DNA of 64,000 nucleotides from Convivina praedatoris (GTDB lineage: Bacteria; Bacillota; Bacilli; Lactobacillales; Lactobacillaceae): NCBI RefSeq assembly GCF_933208505.1, contig NZ_CAKOEU010000005.1; one strand, given 5' to 3'. Of this stretch, positions 24,516 to 34,055 are shown in pieces. The position numbers and the translations under genes are program-made. The stretch's first letter is position 1, and each line of letters begins with the position of its first letter. The notes below the pieces were generated by a model, which saw only the letters and a program-made list of their open reading frames with translations, made no database searches and was not told the origin of the DNA.

Positions 24516-26484
24516 TTGGCACATTTTACCACAGCCTGATTCCAAAAAGGTGCAAGTATTAGTTGATCAACTAAATATTGCTGCTTTTACTGCCGGTATA
24601 TTGGTCCAGCGAGGAATTGATACCCCTGAACAGGCCTTGGCTTTTTTACGACCCAATGTCAATCAGCTGCACAGTCCTTTTGAATTCCATGATATGGATG
24701 TAGCCGTTGAACGGATTCAAACGGCTGCTTTTGGTGGCGAAAAAATTGCCATCTATGGCGATTATGATTTGGATGGCATGACCAGTACAACGATTATGGT
24801 TGAGGCTCTTGAAATACTTGGCGCTGATGTGACGGCCTATATTCCTAATCGTTTTCAAGACGGTTATGGACCCAATATCGACCGTTATCGGGACCTAATT
24901 GCTAATGGCACTCAGTTAATTATTACAGTTGATAATGGGGTGTCGGGTAATGCTGCCATTGAGTACGCTCAAGAACAAGGTGTGGATGTCATCATCACTG
25001 ACCATCACGCCTTACCAGCTACGCTTCCGCCAGCTTGTGCCATTATTCATCCGCGCCACCCGCAAGGCGCCTATCCTTTTCCTGATTTATCAGGAGCCGG
25101 CGTTGCTTTTAAGGTTGCTCAAGCTCTCCTAAATGAGGATCAGCCTGTTGTTAGCTGGGAAGATTTGCCAGTTGATTTTCTTGATTTAGTGGCCCTAGGG
25201 GAAATTGCCGATATGGTCTCACTAGCGGGGGAAAATCGGACCTTAGTAGCACAAGGACTAAAACAGTTAAGTATGAGTCCTCGACCTGGTATTCAGGCAT
25301 TGTTAAAGGCGGCCAAACATGCCAGTCAAGAACCGGTTACAGCCGAAACGGTTGCTTTTAAAATTGCGCCTCGGTTAAATGCAGTCGGTCGGATTGCTGA
25401 TGCACAATTGGGTGTTGATTTGCTATGTAGTGATGATCTTGAACAAGCCAAAAAATTGGCTACCCAGGTCGAGGCTCTTAATGATCAGCGACGTGAAATC
25501 GTAGAAGAGGTCTTTGCTGCTAGTAAACAAATTGCCCTTCAAGACGACTTTAAAGATCAGGGGGTCCTCATCATCGCTGGTCAAGGTTGGCATCAAGGAA
25601 TTTTAGGGATTGTGGCCAGTCGATTAGTAGATCTATTAGAAAAACCAGTAGTGGTTTTGAGTGAAGTTGATGGTATCTATAAGGGATCTGGCCGTTCTTT
25701 TGGTGATTTTGACCTACATCAATTTATGAGTCAGTACCAAGACTTATACTTAAACTTTGGTGGTCATGCTGGTGCCTTGGGCCTGTCAGTTGATTCGGCC
25801 CAATTTGCAGATTTACAGAAACAAGTGGCCCAGGGAAGTCGTAATTTAAAACTGGTTAAAGTGCCAGTAGCAGTCACTGCAATCCTGAAAACGACAACTT
25901 TAACGACTGATTTGTATCAACAATTATTAATTTTAGAGCCCTTTGGGGTTGATAATCCACAGCCGGTCTTTGAATTTGATCAACCACGGGTATTGGCTAA
26001 AACGACCATGGGCGCTACGCAACAGCACCTAAAGTTAAAGTTGCCGGGTTTGCAACAACCAATCGAAGCGGTTGGTTTTAATCATCCCGATTGGGTCCAG
26101 GCCCTAGAAAAACAGCCTTTAGATAGCTTTATTGCTAGCTTGGGCATTAATTATTTTCGTGGACAGGAGAATTTGCAGTTGTTATTGAGCGATATAGCCG
26201 TTCAAGACCCGCATACAACTACTCAATCAGGGAATCATAAAGTACTTTTTGCCCGAGTGTACAAATTTGTCATCCAGCATCAGGACTTAAATTTTGCACA
26301 AAATATAGGCAATGTTGCTGGGCAATTAAATTTAACTGTCGTGCAGGTGAAATTGGTGCTCCAAGTCTTTGTAGAATTAGATTTTGTTACCATTCAAACT
26401 GGTTTTGTAATCGTCAACCATACGGCCGATAAAAAGCCACTCAGTGCCTCACCAAGTTATCGTAAATATTTACAAAATAATTAA
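24502..26484 (+). CDS. recJ: Single-stranded-DNA-specific exonuclease RecJ
   Basis: 5'-3' ssDNA exonuclease in recombination and repair. The 660 residues contain the DHH phosphoesterase motifs IYGDYDLDGMTS (metal site), TVDNG and ITDHHALP, then the DHHA1 domain with the GGHAGALG motif. It starts inside the rnz end with an AAAGGAG site upstream, so translation is coupled. The C-terminal 80 residues look like an added winged-helix type segment as in other lactobacillal RecJ proteins (inference). Confidence 0.95.
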   Translation: MSQSNWHILPQPDSKKVQVLVDQLNIAAFTAGILVQRGIDTPEQALAFLRPNVNQLHSPFEFHDMDVAVERIQTAAFGGEKIAIYGDYDLDGMTSTTIMVEALEILGADVTAYIPNRFQDGYGPNIDRYRDLIANGTQLIITVDNGVSGNAAIEYAQEQGVDVIITDHHALPATLPPACAIIHPRHPQGAYPFPDLSGAGVAFKVAQALLNEDQPVVSWEDLPVDFLDLVALGEIADMVSLAGENRTLVAQGLKQLSMSPRPGIQALLKAAKHASQEPVTAETVAFKIAPRLNAVGRIADAQLGVDLLCSDDLEQAKKLATQVEALNDQRREIVEEVFAASKQIALQDDFKDQGVLIIAGQGWHQGILGIVASRLVDLLEKPVVVLSEVDGIYKGSGRSFGDFDLHQFMSQYQDLYLNFGGHAGALGLSVDSAQFADLQKQVAQGSRNLKLVKVPVAVTAILKTTTLTTDLYQQLLILEPFGVDNPQPVFEFDQPRVLAKTTMGATQQHLKLKLPGLQQPIEAVGFNHPDWVQALEKQPLDSFIASLGINYFRGQENLQLLLSDIAVQDPHTTTQSGNHKVLFARVYKFVIQHQDLNFAQNIGNVAGQLNLTVVQVKLVLQVFVELDFVTIQTGFVIVNHTADKKPLSASPSYRKYLQNN

Positions 26485-26491
26485 AATAGAG

Positions 26492-26505
26492 GAAAGTTAA
26501 CTTTC
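26492..26505. repeat. 14-base perfect palindrome between recJ and apt
   Basis: GAAAGTTAACTTTC is a perfect 14-base inverted repeat in the 37-base gap between recJ and apt. It could be an operator or a small RNA hairpin in the leader. No T-run follows, so it is not a terminator. Confidence 0.4.
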
Positions 26506-26521
26506 TGTAGAGGATATATAA

Positions 26522-27055
26522 ATGAAAAAAATTGATTTGCATGATTATGTTGCAACGGTAAAAGATTACCCTGAACCAGGTATTTCCTTTCGTGACATTT
26601 CACCTTTAATGGGCAGTGGCCTAGCTTATCGGGAAGCAATTAATCAAATTCAAGAATTTGCCAAGGATTTGAATGTCGATTTAATTGCTGGTCCTGAATC
26701 ACGTGGCTTTATTGTGGGATCACCGTTGGCCTATGCCCTAGGAGTAGGATTTGTGCCGGCTCGTAAAAGTGGTAAGTTACCACGGGCAGCAGTCAGTGCT
26801 TCGTATACGTTAGAATATGGTGGTATTAATGAGCTAGAAATTCATCAAGATGCTATCAAGCCGGGACAGCGGATTTTGATTGTTGATGATTTATTAGCAA
26901 CGGGGGGCACAATTAATGCTACCCGAGAAATTATTGAAAAATTAGGCGGAGTTGTTGCTGGGGTGGCCTTTATCATTGAATTAGAGGCCTTGCATGGTCG
27001 TGAAAAAATCATGGAAGCCGGAGAAGTACCTTTCTTAGCATTGATGGAATATTGA
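26522..27055 (+). CDS. apt: Adenine phosphoribosyltransferase
   Basis: Purine salvage enzyme making AMP from adenine and PRPP. The 177-residue protein has the PRPP-binding motif ILIVDDLLATGGT and the Apt segments DYPEPGISFRDI and GPESRGFI. It follows recJ, a common Firmicutes neighbour. GAGGA lies upstream of the ATG. Confidence 0.97.
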   Translation: MKKIDLHDYVATVKDYPEPGISFRDISPLMGSGLAYREAINQIQEFAKDLNVDLIAGPESRGFIVGSPLAYALGVGFVPARKSGKLPRAAVSASYTLEYGGINELEIHQDAIKPGQRILIVDDLLATGGTINATREIIEKLGGVVAGVAFIIELEALHGREKIMEAGEVPFLALMEY

Positions 27056-27099
27056 TGTCCAGCATTTTTAAATCAAACTAGCAGATGGAGGATGGCCAG

Positions 27100-28539
27100 A
27101 TGTGGTACATTGTGTATTTTTTAGTTTTATTAAACACCATTTTGGCTTTAGTAACGGTCTTTCGTGAACCACGAGATATTGCTGCTACTTGGGCTTGGAT
27201 GCTAGTTTTGATTTTTCTACCAGTCATTGGTTTTTTACTGTATTCTTTTGCCGGTCGAAAACTACCTAAAAAGCGTTTATTTCGCTATCAAGCGCAAGAT
27301 TTTAATGAAATTCGTAAGTTAATTGGCCAACGTTTGCAACAGTTGGCTATTCAACCGAATGAACAGCCCATTAAAAATAGCCGAGATAATAGTTTAATCA
27401 CCCTATTTAATACACTTAATCAGACCTATTTAGCCCCCAATAATCATGTTCGTATTTTTACTAATGGTCCGCAGCTATTTGAACAACTGATTAAGGATTT
27501 AAAAGCAGCTAAAGAAACAATTAATATTGAATTTTACACTTTTTACAGTGATAAATTAGGTCATCAAATTCTTGATATTTTAGTTGAAAAGGCTCGGCAA
27601 GGGGTTAAAGTACATGTAGTCTATGATAGTTTGGGATCTTTTGGGACCAGCGAATTGTTTTTTAGGCCACTACGGGCAGCGGGTGGGTATGCGCGACCAT
27701 TCTTGCATACGCATTCAATTTTGTTTGATTTTCGTTTGAACTTTCGTGATCACCGTAAAATTGTGGTGATTGATGGGAAGCTGGGTTATATTGGTGGTTA
27801 TAATATTGGTGATCAGTATGTTAATCAGAGTCGTAAATTTGGCTATTGGCGTGATACCCATTTGCGGATTACTGGGCCAGCGGTTTACCAGTTACAGGGA
27901 CAGTTTATTTTAGATTGGAATGCTACCGATATTAAAAATCCAATTAAGGTAACGTTAGCTGAGTATTTTCCATTGGTGTCAGCTGATGGTAATAGTAATT
28001 TACAGATTGTTACCTCTGGTCCAGATTCGGATGAACAACAAATTAAAATGGGCTATATTCGGTTAATCCAGCTAGCCCAACGGACTTGTTGGATTCAAAC
28101 TCCTTATTTAATCCCAGATGATAGTACCTACGATGCTTTGCGGATTGCGGCTAGTTCGGGGATTGATGTTCGGATTATGGTGCCATGTATGCCTGATCAT
28201 CCCTTTGTTTACCGAGCTACGCAGTATTATGCCCACCAATTAGCGTTTGCTGGGGTTAAGGTTTATTATTATCGTAAGGGCTTTATCCATGCTAAAACAG
28301 TGGTTATTGATAATAAGATGGCCTCGGTTGGATCAGCTAATTTTGATTTCCGTAGTTTTAAACTAAATTTTGAAATTAATTCTTTTATTTATGACAAAGC
28401 CTTAGCTCATAAATTAGGGCAAATTTTTGAAGAAGATTTGAAGGATTCAACTTTGGAAACTCCGGCCGATTTTGCTAAACAGTCCTGGTGGCTGAATTTT
28501 AAACAGCATTTTAGTCGATTATTAGCTCCAATTTTATAA
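27100..28539 (+). CDS. cls: Cardiolipin synthase
   Basis: Membrane phospholipase-D family enzyme that condenses two phosphatidylglycerols into cardiolipin. The 479 residues start with two membrane helices (about 1-20 and 31-55) and carry two HKD motifs, HRKIVVID and HAKTVVID, spaced as in the family. The ATG at 27100 is chosen because GGAGG is 7 bases upstream; an ATG at 27085 would include that site in the coding region. Followed by a bidirectional terminator. Confidence 0.95.
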   Translation: MWYIVYFLVLLNTILALVTVFREPRDIAATWAWMLVLIFLPVIGFLLYSFAGRKLPKKRLFRYQAQDFNEIRKLIGQRLQQLAIQPNEQPIKNSRDNSLITLFNTLNQTYLAPNNHVRIFTNGPQLFEQLIKDLKAAKETINIEFYTFYSDKLGHQILDILVEKARQGVKVHVVYDSLGSFGTSELFFRPLRAAGGYARPFLHTHSILFDFRLNFRDHRKIVVIDGKLGYIGGYNIGDQYVNQSRKFGYWRDTHLRITGPAVYQLQGQFILDWNATDIKNPIKVTLAEYFPLVSADGNSNLQIVTSGPDSDEQQIKMGYIRLIQLAQRTCWIQTPYLIPDDSTYDALRIAASSGIDVRIMVPCMPDHPFVYRATQYYAHQLAFAGVKVYYYRKGFIHAKTVVIDNKMASVGSANFDFRSFKLNFEINSFIYDKALAHKLGQIFEEDLKDSTLETPADFAKQSWWLNFKQHFSRLLAPIL

Positions 28540-28542
28540 AAC

Positions 28543-28573
28543 AAAAAAATGTCCATTGATATGGACATTTTTT
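28543..28573. terminator. Bidirectional terminator between cls and convergent gene
   Basis: AAAAAATGTCCA and TGGACATTTTTT flank a 6-base loop, giving A and T runs on both sides. It overlaps the stop of the leftward methyltransferase-like gene. Confidence 0.88.
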
Positions 28574-29279
28574 ATTGGACTAAATACACCGCTTCTTGAA
28601 TATTGTCTAGGCTGCGGTAGTTTTGGTTGAGTTGTTTATTTTTTTTCAATTGTGCGGTTTGCCAAAACTCAGCTGAATTTGTAGCTCCGTTGGCTTCGCC
28701 AATTACAATTAAATCGCCCTGAAAATTTTCTTGTCGCAGCCATGTTAATAGCTGATAATCTTGTTTATCGGTATCAGGAGCCCAGCTCATAATAATCACT
28801 GACGCTGGTATTGTTTGAACGGCTATAAGGGCATCTAAGGCTTGGACCGAGCACCAAGGATGCGGACGTTGATTATCTTGATCTTGCCACTCGAGGGTAT
28901 CAGTAGTTTGGATGGATTGACCCTGTTGTTGGAGTTCCGCTGAAATCAACGCATTCCCAGCCATTATTTCTAGGGCTGGGCGCCCCTGAATAAAGGTCTT
29001 TAAATCATGGATAAAAGCCTGGTTGGGTAAGGACCAAATACCAAAGTTAACAATCAAGTACTGACGTAATTGACTAAACAAGTCATCAAGGGGCATTAAC
29101 CGTGGATCTGCTAAAATAGCCTTAACACTATATGTTAGCGCTGGTAAAGGCTGAGTAGGTAATTGCTTTTGGGTTAGCCATTTTAAACAATCCAAGACCG
29201 CTTGAATTTTATTTTGGACTGACGGTCGGTCTGCAAAAATTTGATATTGTTGCCGTAGTTGTTGTTGAAATTCATCCAC
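28572..29279 (-). CDS. SAM-dependent methyltransferase-like protein
   Basis: A 235-residue protein from the GTG at 29279, which has a GAGG site 9 bases upstream; a longer frame reaching 29327 is less likely because it would overlap the neighbour by 56 bases. The C-terminal half has a Rossmann-like pattern: ALEIMAGNALISAEL resembles methyltransferase motif I and the acidic TTDTLEW end of strand 2. The glycine-rich loop is degenerate (MAGNA), so activity is uncertain. No substrate can be named. It starts 8 bases inside the YxjI-like gene, so the two form an operon. Confidence 0.7.
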   Translation of the reverse strand: MDEFQQQLRQQYQIFADRPSVQNKIQAVLDCLKWLTQKQLPTQPLPALTYSVKAILADPRLMPLDDLFSQLRQYLIVNFGIWSLPNQAFIHDLKTFIQGRPALEIMAGNALISAELQQQGQSIQTTDTLEWQDQDNQRPHPWCSVQALDALIAVQTIPASVIIMSWAPDTDKQDYQLLTWLRQENFQGDLIVIGEANGATNSAEFWQTAQLKKNKQLNQNYRSLDNIQEAVYLVQ

Positions 29280-29829
29280 GATTGGATTCCTCAAAAAAGT
29301 TATTGTAGCAAGAGTTAAGGGGAACAAAAGGTCGTCGTAGGGCTAAATTAATGTTATTGGTTTTTAAACTCCATAAATCAAGTAGGGCTGCAATGGCAAT
29401 ATGAATTGGTAAGTCGTTGTTACTTTCTTGGACGGTTAATTGATTATAAAGACCATCGGGTCGAAGTTCCGGTTTGACACTGAGCAAGCGTTTGGTAAGG
29501 TGATAGGTGACGTAATGATTGGTTAAAAAGTTACCAGAAATCATCCAGTTTAACTGATGAACAAAGATTAAATCGCCAAAATAACCTAGATGAAAATTTA
29601 ATGAGGCCACCGTCCCAGTTGAACTACTGATTTCAAAGCGCGGGATTAGGCCATAGGAGAGTTGCCTTAGGCGAACTAAAACCTCACCGGACAAGCTTTG
29701 CACGGTTAACTGGTCGTCTTTTTTACCTAAACGCCCTGCCACTAGGTAGACGGCTTGAAAATTTTGATCAAAAACAATGTTAATGCCATCGTCTTGACTA
29801 CGATGATGACGAAGATAGTACTTTTCCAT
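29272..29829 (-). CDS. YxjI / LURP-one-related family protein
   Basis: A 185-residue protein with the antiparallel-strand pattern of the tubby-like LURP-one/YxjI family: YLRHH at the start, FDQNFQAVYLVAGRL, LSGEVLVRLRQ, ISGNFLTNHYVTYHL, and a terminal hydrophobic helix IHIAIAALLDLWS. The family fold is known but its function in bacteria is not. The ATG has AAGGGG upstream on the minus strand. Divergent from ung, with about 48 bases between the two starts. Confidence 0.75.
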   Translation of the reverse strand: MEKYYLRHHRSQDDGINIVFDQNFQAVYLVAGRLGKKDDQLTVQSLSGEVLVRLRQLSYGLIPRFEISSSTGTVASLNFHLGYFGDLIFVHQLNWMISGNFLTNHYVTYHLTKRLLSVKPELRPDGLYNQLTVQESNNDLPIHIAIAALLDLWSLKTNNINLALRRPFVPLNSCYNNFFEESNRG

Positions 29830-29877
29830 AAGACCAATCCCCTTTTCCTTATTTTAACATGAAAGGATAATTGCACC

Positions 29878-30537
29878 ATGTTATCACATACCAGCTGGGC
29901 TCCAGGTTTAAATGCTCAATTAAATCCAACTTATTTAAACGAGATTGCTCGTTTTATTGACCAAGTGTACCAATCCAATCAAGCAATCTATCCACCGCGG
30001 GAAAAATTATTTGCCGCTTTGGAACAAACGCCTTTATCAAATACTAAGGTTGTAATCATGGGCCAAGATCCCTATCACGAACCTGGTCAGGCCCAAGGGT
30101 TAAGTTTTTCGGTACCTGACGATGTGCCAGCACCACCATCTTTGCAAAATATTTTAAAGGAATTAGCTACTGACATTGGTTCTCGCCCTAGTCACGATTT
30201 ATCATCTTGGGCTCAACAGGGCGTTTTGTTATTAAATTCAGTGCTCACTGTGCCGAAGGGGAAGGCCAATGCCCATCGTGGGCAGATTTGGGAAGGGCTA
30301 ACCGACGCCTTAATTAAAATTGCTTCAGACGATGCCAAACCAAAAGTATTTATTCTATGGGGACGCTTTGCCCAATCAAAACGTAAGTTAATTGATGAAA
30401 GGAAACACCTAGTTTTAACTAGTGTGCATCCTAGCCCGTTATCAGCCTATCGAGGATTTTTTGGGAGTCAGCCTTTTTCTAAAGCCAATGTCTTTTTAAT
30501 TGAAAAGGGGCGGAAACCAATTGATTGGCTACATTAA
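29878..30537 (+). CDS. ung: Uracil-DNA glycosylase
   Basis: Base excision repair enzyme removing uracil from DNA. The 219-residue protein has the catalytic water-activating motif GQDPYHEPGQA and the C-terminal DNA-binding loop HPSPLSAYRGF. AAAGGA lies upstream of the ATG. Typical lactobacillal order ung-pta. Confidence 0.97.
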   Translation: MLSHTSWAPGLNAQLNPTYLNEIARFIDQVYQSNQAIYPPREKLFAALEQTPLSNTKVVIMGQDPYHEPGQAQGLSFSVPDDVPAPPSLQNILKELATDIGSRPSHDLSSWAQQGVLLLNSVLTVPKGKANAHRGQIWEGLTDALIKIASDDAKPKVFILWGRFAQSKRKLIDERKHLVLTSVHPSPLSAYRGFFGSQPFSKANVFLIEKGRKPIDWLH

Positions 30538-30611
30538 GTTTACTTTGTGAAACTAGTCGCTAGGTTTGTTATAATAATAGTATTGAAACATTGATTGGAT
30601 AGGAGTGTCAT

Positions 30612-31598
30612 ATGGATTTGTTTGAACAGTTTAAAGAAAAGATTCAAAAGCAAACACAGACTTTAGTTTTTCCTGAAGGAGAGGATGAGCGAGTTTTAGG
30701 GGCCACAGTTCGTTTGGCCCAAGATAAGCTTGTTAAACCAATTTTATTGGGTGATCAAGGCAAAATTGAAGCAGTGGCTAAAGCCCACAATTGGTCAATC
30801 GATCAATTAACCATTATTGATCCAAAGCAGTATCCTAGTGCCGATCTAAATGCCATGGAAGCTGCAATCGTTGCCCGTCGTAATGGTAAAACAGATGCTG
30901 ACACAGCTGCTAAGTGGGTTAAGGATGTTAACTACTTTGGTACTATGTTAGTTCAAATGGGTAAAGCTGACGGAATGGTATCAGGAGCTACTCATCCAAC
31001 TGGTGATACGGTACGTCCGGCCTTGCAATTGATTAAAACTGCCCCAGGTTCAACCCATATTTCGGGTGCTTTTATTATGCAAAAAGGTGACGAACGTTAC
31101 GTCTTTGCTGACGCTGCAATTAATATTGACGTTAATGCGGCTACTATGGCTCAAATTGCAATTCAATCAGCTCATACTGCTAAGGTTTTTGATTTAGAAC
31201 CCAAGATAGCGATGCTATCATTTTCTACAAAGGGATCCGCTAAATCAGCTGAAGTGGATAAAGTTGTGGAAGCAACTCGTTTGGCCAAAGAAATGGTGCC
31301 TGAGTTAGCCGACCAAATTGATGGCGAATTGCAATTTGACGCAGCCTTTGTCCCTCAGGTTGGTCAGGCCAAGGCGCCTGGATCTAAGGTAGCCGGTCAA
31401 GCCAATGTCTTTATCTTTCCAAGTCTAGAGGCGGGAAACATTGGTTATAAAATTGCTCAACGTTTGGGTGGCTTTGAAGCCGTTGGCCCAATTCTACAAG
31501 GATTGGCAAAACCTGTCTCAGATTTGTCACGTGGTGCAAATGAGGAAGATGTTTATAAAGTTGCTATTATCACTGCTGCACAGGCATTGGTACAATGA
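30612..31598 (+). CDS. pta: Phosphate acetyltransferase
   Basis: Interconverts acetyl-CoA and acetyl phosphate; in heterofermentative lactic acid bacteria it works on acetyl phosphate from phosphoketolase. The 328 residues match the family length and contain LVFPEGEDERVL, DGMVSGATHPTGDTVRPAL and KAPGSKVAGQANVFIFP. A TATAAT box lies at about 30570 and AGGAG precedes the ATG. The next gene after the terminator is unrelated. Confidence 0.96.
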   Translation: MDLFEQFKEKIQKQTQTLVFPEGEDERVLGATVRLAQDKLVKPILLGDQGKIEAVAKAHNWSIDQLTIIDPKQYPSADLNAMEAAIVARRNGKTDADTAAKWVKDVNYFGTMLVQMGKADGMVSGATHPTGDTVRPALQLIKTAPGSTHISGAFIMQKGDERYVFADAAINIDVNAATMAQIAIQSAHTAKVFDLEPKIAMLSFSTKGSAKSAEVDKVVEATRLAKEMVPELADQIDGELQFDAAFVPQVGQAKAPGSKVAGQANVFIFPSLEAGNIGYKIAQRLGGFEAVGPILQGLAKPVSDLSRGANEEDVYKVAIITAAQALVQ

Positions 31599-31624
31599 GA
31601 ACCAGTTTGGTTCTTTTTTTTTAT
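31598..31624 (+). terminator. Terminator after pta
   Basis: AGAACCA and TGGTTCT flank a 3-base loop followed by an 8-base T run, overlapping the pta TGA stop. Confidence 0.85.
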
Positions 31625-31750
31625 TTTTTTCTTTCACGCCCCATGTTTTGCGATTAAACCTAGTTAAAACCCCATCAACTGTGGCATAATGAATAGTGGT
31701 TTTACTATTATACTCGTATTAGAAAACAATCTGTATCCGGAGGGAACAAA

Positions 31751-33199
31751 ATGAATATTTTCATCAATAAAGGGATGGGTCACGGTAATAGTGGTGTCGA
31801 ACATGCGCAATTTTACCGGGCCGCTCGTTTTCGTCAAAAGAATATTCCATTTAAACTAGTCTTCACTGATTTGTTGCCAGAATTGCATCAACATATGCAA
31901 GAATGGCACTTAGCCGAAGATGAAGTGATTGGCATGTACGATTACTTATTAAGTGATGATCCTGATCAATATCTAAAAACTGGTCTAACTGAGAAATTCT
32001 CTTTCCAAGAAGACTCTTTGTGGGACTTAACGAATACACAGCGTCGTCAAGTTCGGCAAACAACTGGTAAATATCAAGAAATAATCATTCGTGATAAGCG
32101 TTATTCTGATGACAAAAAGATTTACATCGTTGATGATAGCCGCATTTTCCTGGAAAATGGGGATCATAAAATTTCTTGGCATTTCCGTGAAGTACCTTCT
32201 CGAGGGAAAGTACCAACTAATATTCATTTAAATAATTTCCGTGGTAGCGATTATCTTTTTGAAACTTTTGAAGAATTGGTTACCTTCTTTTTAGGGGAAC
32301 TAGAAAATTCCTTTGATAAGAATATTTACTTTATTGATCGTGGAAATGAGAACGAAGAAGCCTTGGTTCGAGCTAAAAAGCAGGGCGCTGATTTTAAGAT
32401 TGTTGATATCGTGCACGCTGCTCATTTGGTTGAATTCCAAAACGGTCATCCACTGTTTAACAACTTCTATCAGTACATGTTTGACCACTTTGATACGATG
32501 GATGCTGTTATTACGGCTACTAAGTTACAACGTGACGCCATGAAGGACGATTTGAAAAATCAAGTTGAGGTGACTAACTTGAATAAGATTCATGCCATTC
32601 CGGTTGGGGGAGCAGACATTAACGAACCTGCTCATCACTGGGATGGTAAGGAAGCCCGTTTTGTTACGGCTTCTCGTTTGCATCCCGAAAAGCACATTAG
32701 TCAAATTGTTAAGGCTATTGATGCTTTGCGTAAAGAGGGTTTAAACGCCACATTGGCTATTTATGGATCTGGTGCTGACGAAAAGCCATTAAATGATCTG
32801 ATTACTGAATTAAACCTAGGTGACTATGTGACTGTTAAGGGGCTTAGTCAAAATGTGGTTAAGGATTTGCAAGCTTATGACGCCTTTGTATCAGCCTCTT
32901 ATTCTGAAGGATTTGGTTTGACTTATATTGAGGCTATTTCGGACGCTTTGCCAATCGCTACTTATGCTAATTTGTACGGGGCCCAAGAATTGGTCCAAGA
33001 CGGTGTTAACGGAAAATTGGCTGAATTTAGTCGTCAAGACAGTGACGAAGACCAAAATGTGGTTAACTTAACTGCTGCTATGCGCGCTATTTTTGATGAC
33101 TACGATCAATTATCACAGGGGGCCCACGAAGTTGCCCATGTTTATCAATCTGATCGGATTGCTGATCAGTGGCAGAAATTAGTAGAGGAGCTATCATGA
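31751..33199 (+). CDS. gtfA: Accessory Sec system glycosyltransferase GtfA
   Basis: GT4-type O-GlcNAc transferase that, with GtfB, starts glycosylation of serine-rich repeat adhesins before export by SecA2-SecY2. The 482-residue protein has the MNIFINKGMGHGNSGVEHAQ start, an inserted beta meander (about 90-190) characteristic of GtfA, and the GT-B C-terminal part with TASRLHPEKHISQ and SEGFGLTYIEA, the nucleotide-sugar binding E-x7-E region. It heads a five-gene operon after a 150-base gap and has CGGAGGG upstream. No adhesin substrate is in the window. Confidence 0.9.
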   Translation: MNIFINKGMGHGNSGVEHAQFYRAARFRQKNIPFKLVFTDLLPELHQHMQEWHLAEDEVIGMYDYLLSDDPDQYLKTGLTEKFSFQEDSLWDLTNTQRRQVRQTTGKYQEIIIRDKRYSDDKKIYIVDDSRIFLENGDHKISWHFREVPSRGKVPTNIHLNNFRGSDYLFETFEELVTFFLGELENSFDKNIYFIDRGNENEEALVRAKKQGADFKIVDIVHAAHLVEFQNGHPLFNNFYQYMFDHFDTMDAVITATKLQRDAMKDDLKNQVEVTNLNKIHAIPVGGADINEPAHHWDGKEARFVTASRLHPEKHISQIVKAIDALRKEGLNATLAIYGSGADEKPLNDLITELNLGDYVTVKGLSQNVVKDLQAYDAFVSASYSEGFGLTYIEAISDALPIATYANLYGAQELVQDGVNGKLAEFSRQDSDEDQNVVNLTAAMRAIFDDYDQLSQGAHEVAHVYQSDRIADQWQKLVEELS

Positions 33200-34026
33200 A
33201 AGTTGAATTAATAAATTCCCTTGATTTCCTTAATTTCCCGGGAATTGGTTGGCAAATTGAACAAGTTAAAACCGGCAAAAGTGACGAATTATGGATTGCT
33301 ACGCCCCATGAAGATGCTGCTAACTTAGTTAAGGGCCTAGGCCTAGATCCTACACGGGTCTATGACATGTATTCTCGGGCTTATTTGTCAGATGTTGACG
33401 AAACGCAAGGTATTTGGTTTACGGATTTGCCAGTCCCTAATGAAGCCCAGGCCATTATTAACGACGACTGGACTAAGAGTATTATCAGTCAGGGACACGA
33501 ACTGGCCAAGGTGCGGTGGTTTGCTAATTCGCAACGCTTGGTTCAGGCAGTTAGTTGGCAAGATGCCGACGGCCAAATTGATTACAAAGATATTTACCAA
33601 CGTGACGGTAGTATTTTTGCTAAACAATATTTCAGTGAAGGTCAGTTGTTAGAGTCTGACTTTTATGTTGGTGCTCAAGAACCGCAAGCTTGTGACTTTT
33701 ATTTTGAAGGGCAACGCAACTTTGTTTATGCCGATGGTCAAAAGTATGCAAATGCCGAGGACTATGTTGCTGCGGTTGGTAACAGTTTTCCTGAAAATGA
33801 GTATCGGATTACCCAGGTAGGTCGTGAAATTGATTTTGCACCGGATAATACCGTGTTAACTTTGCCAGAATCAGTTGTGGATGATCAAGGTAACATTTTA
33901 GGTAACTTGATGAACGTTTTGAACAATCCTGATCATAAGATCAAAAAAGTTCAAGTCAAGCCTCGTGACTTTGCGGTATTACGCAAGGCCCGCTTGAAGC
34001 TTAATAAAGTATCATTATTAAAATAA
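33196..34026 (+). CDS. Short GtfB-like glycosylation co-factor
   Basis: A 276-residue protein starting at 33196, overlapping the gtfA stop (ATGA) with GGAG upstream. Its middle part (VSWQDADGQIDYKDIYQRDGS and Y-F-SEGQ repeats, then NFVYADGQKY) resembles the beta-meander, substrate-binding part of GtfB, the partner of GtfA. Known GtfB proteins are about 440-450 residues; here the C-terminal GT-B half is absent, and no remnant is seen before asp1. Position between gtfA and asp1 supports the role. It may be a reduced GtfB or a separate chaperone. Confidence 0.6.
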   Translation: MKVELINSLDFLNFPGIGWQIEQVKTGKSDELWIATPHEDAANLVKGLGLDPTRVYDMYSRAYLSDVDETQGIWFTDLPVPNEAQAIINDDWTKSIISQGHELAKVRWFANSQRLVQAVSWQDADGQIDYKDIYQRDGSIFAKQYFSEGQLLESDFYVGAQEPQACDFYFEGQRNFVYADGQKYANAEDYVAAVGNSFPENEYRITQVGREIDFAPDNTVLTLPESVVDDQGNILGNLMNVLNNPDHKIKKVQVKPRDFAVLRKARLKLNKVSLLK

Positions 34027-34055
34027 TTATCATTTTTTAATTGGAGGAAGTGGCA

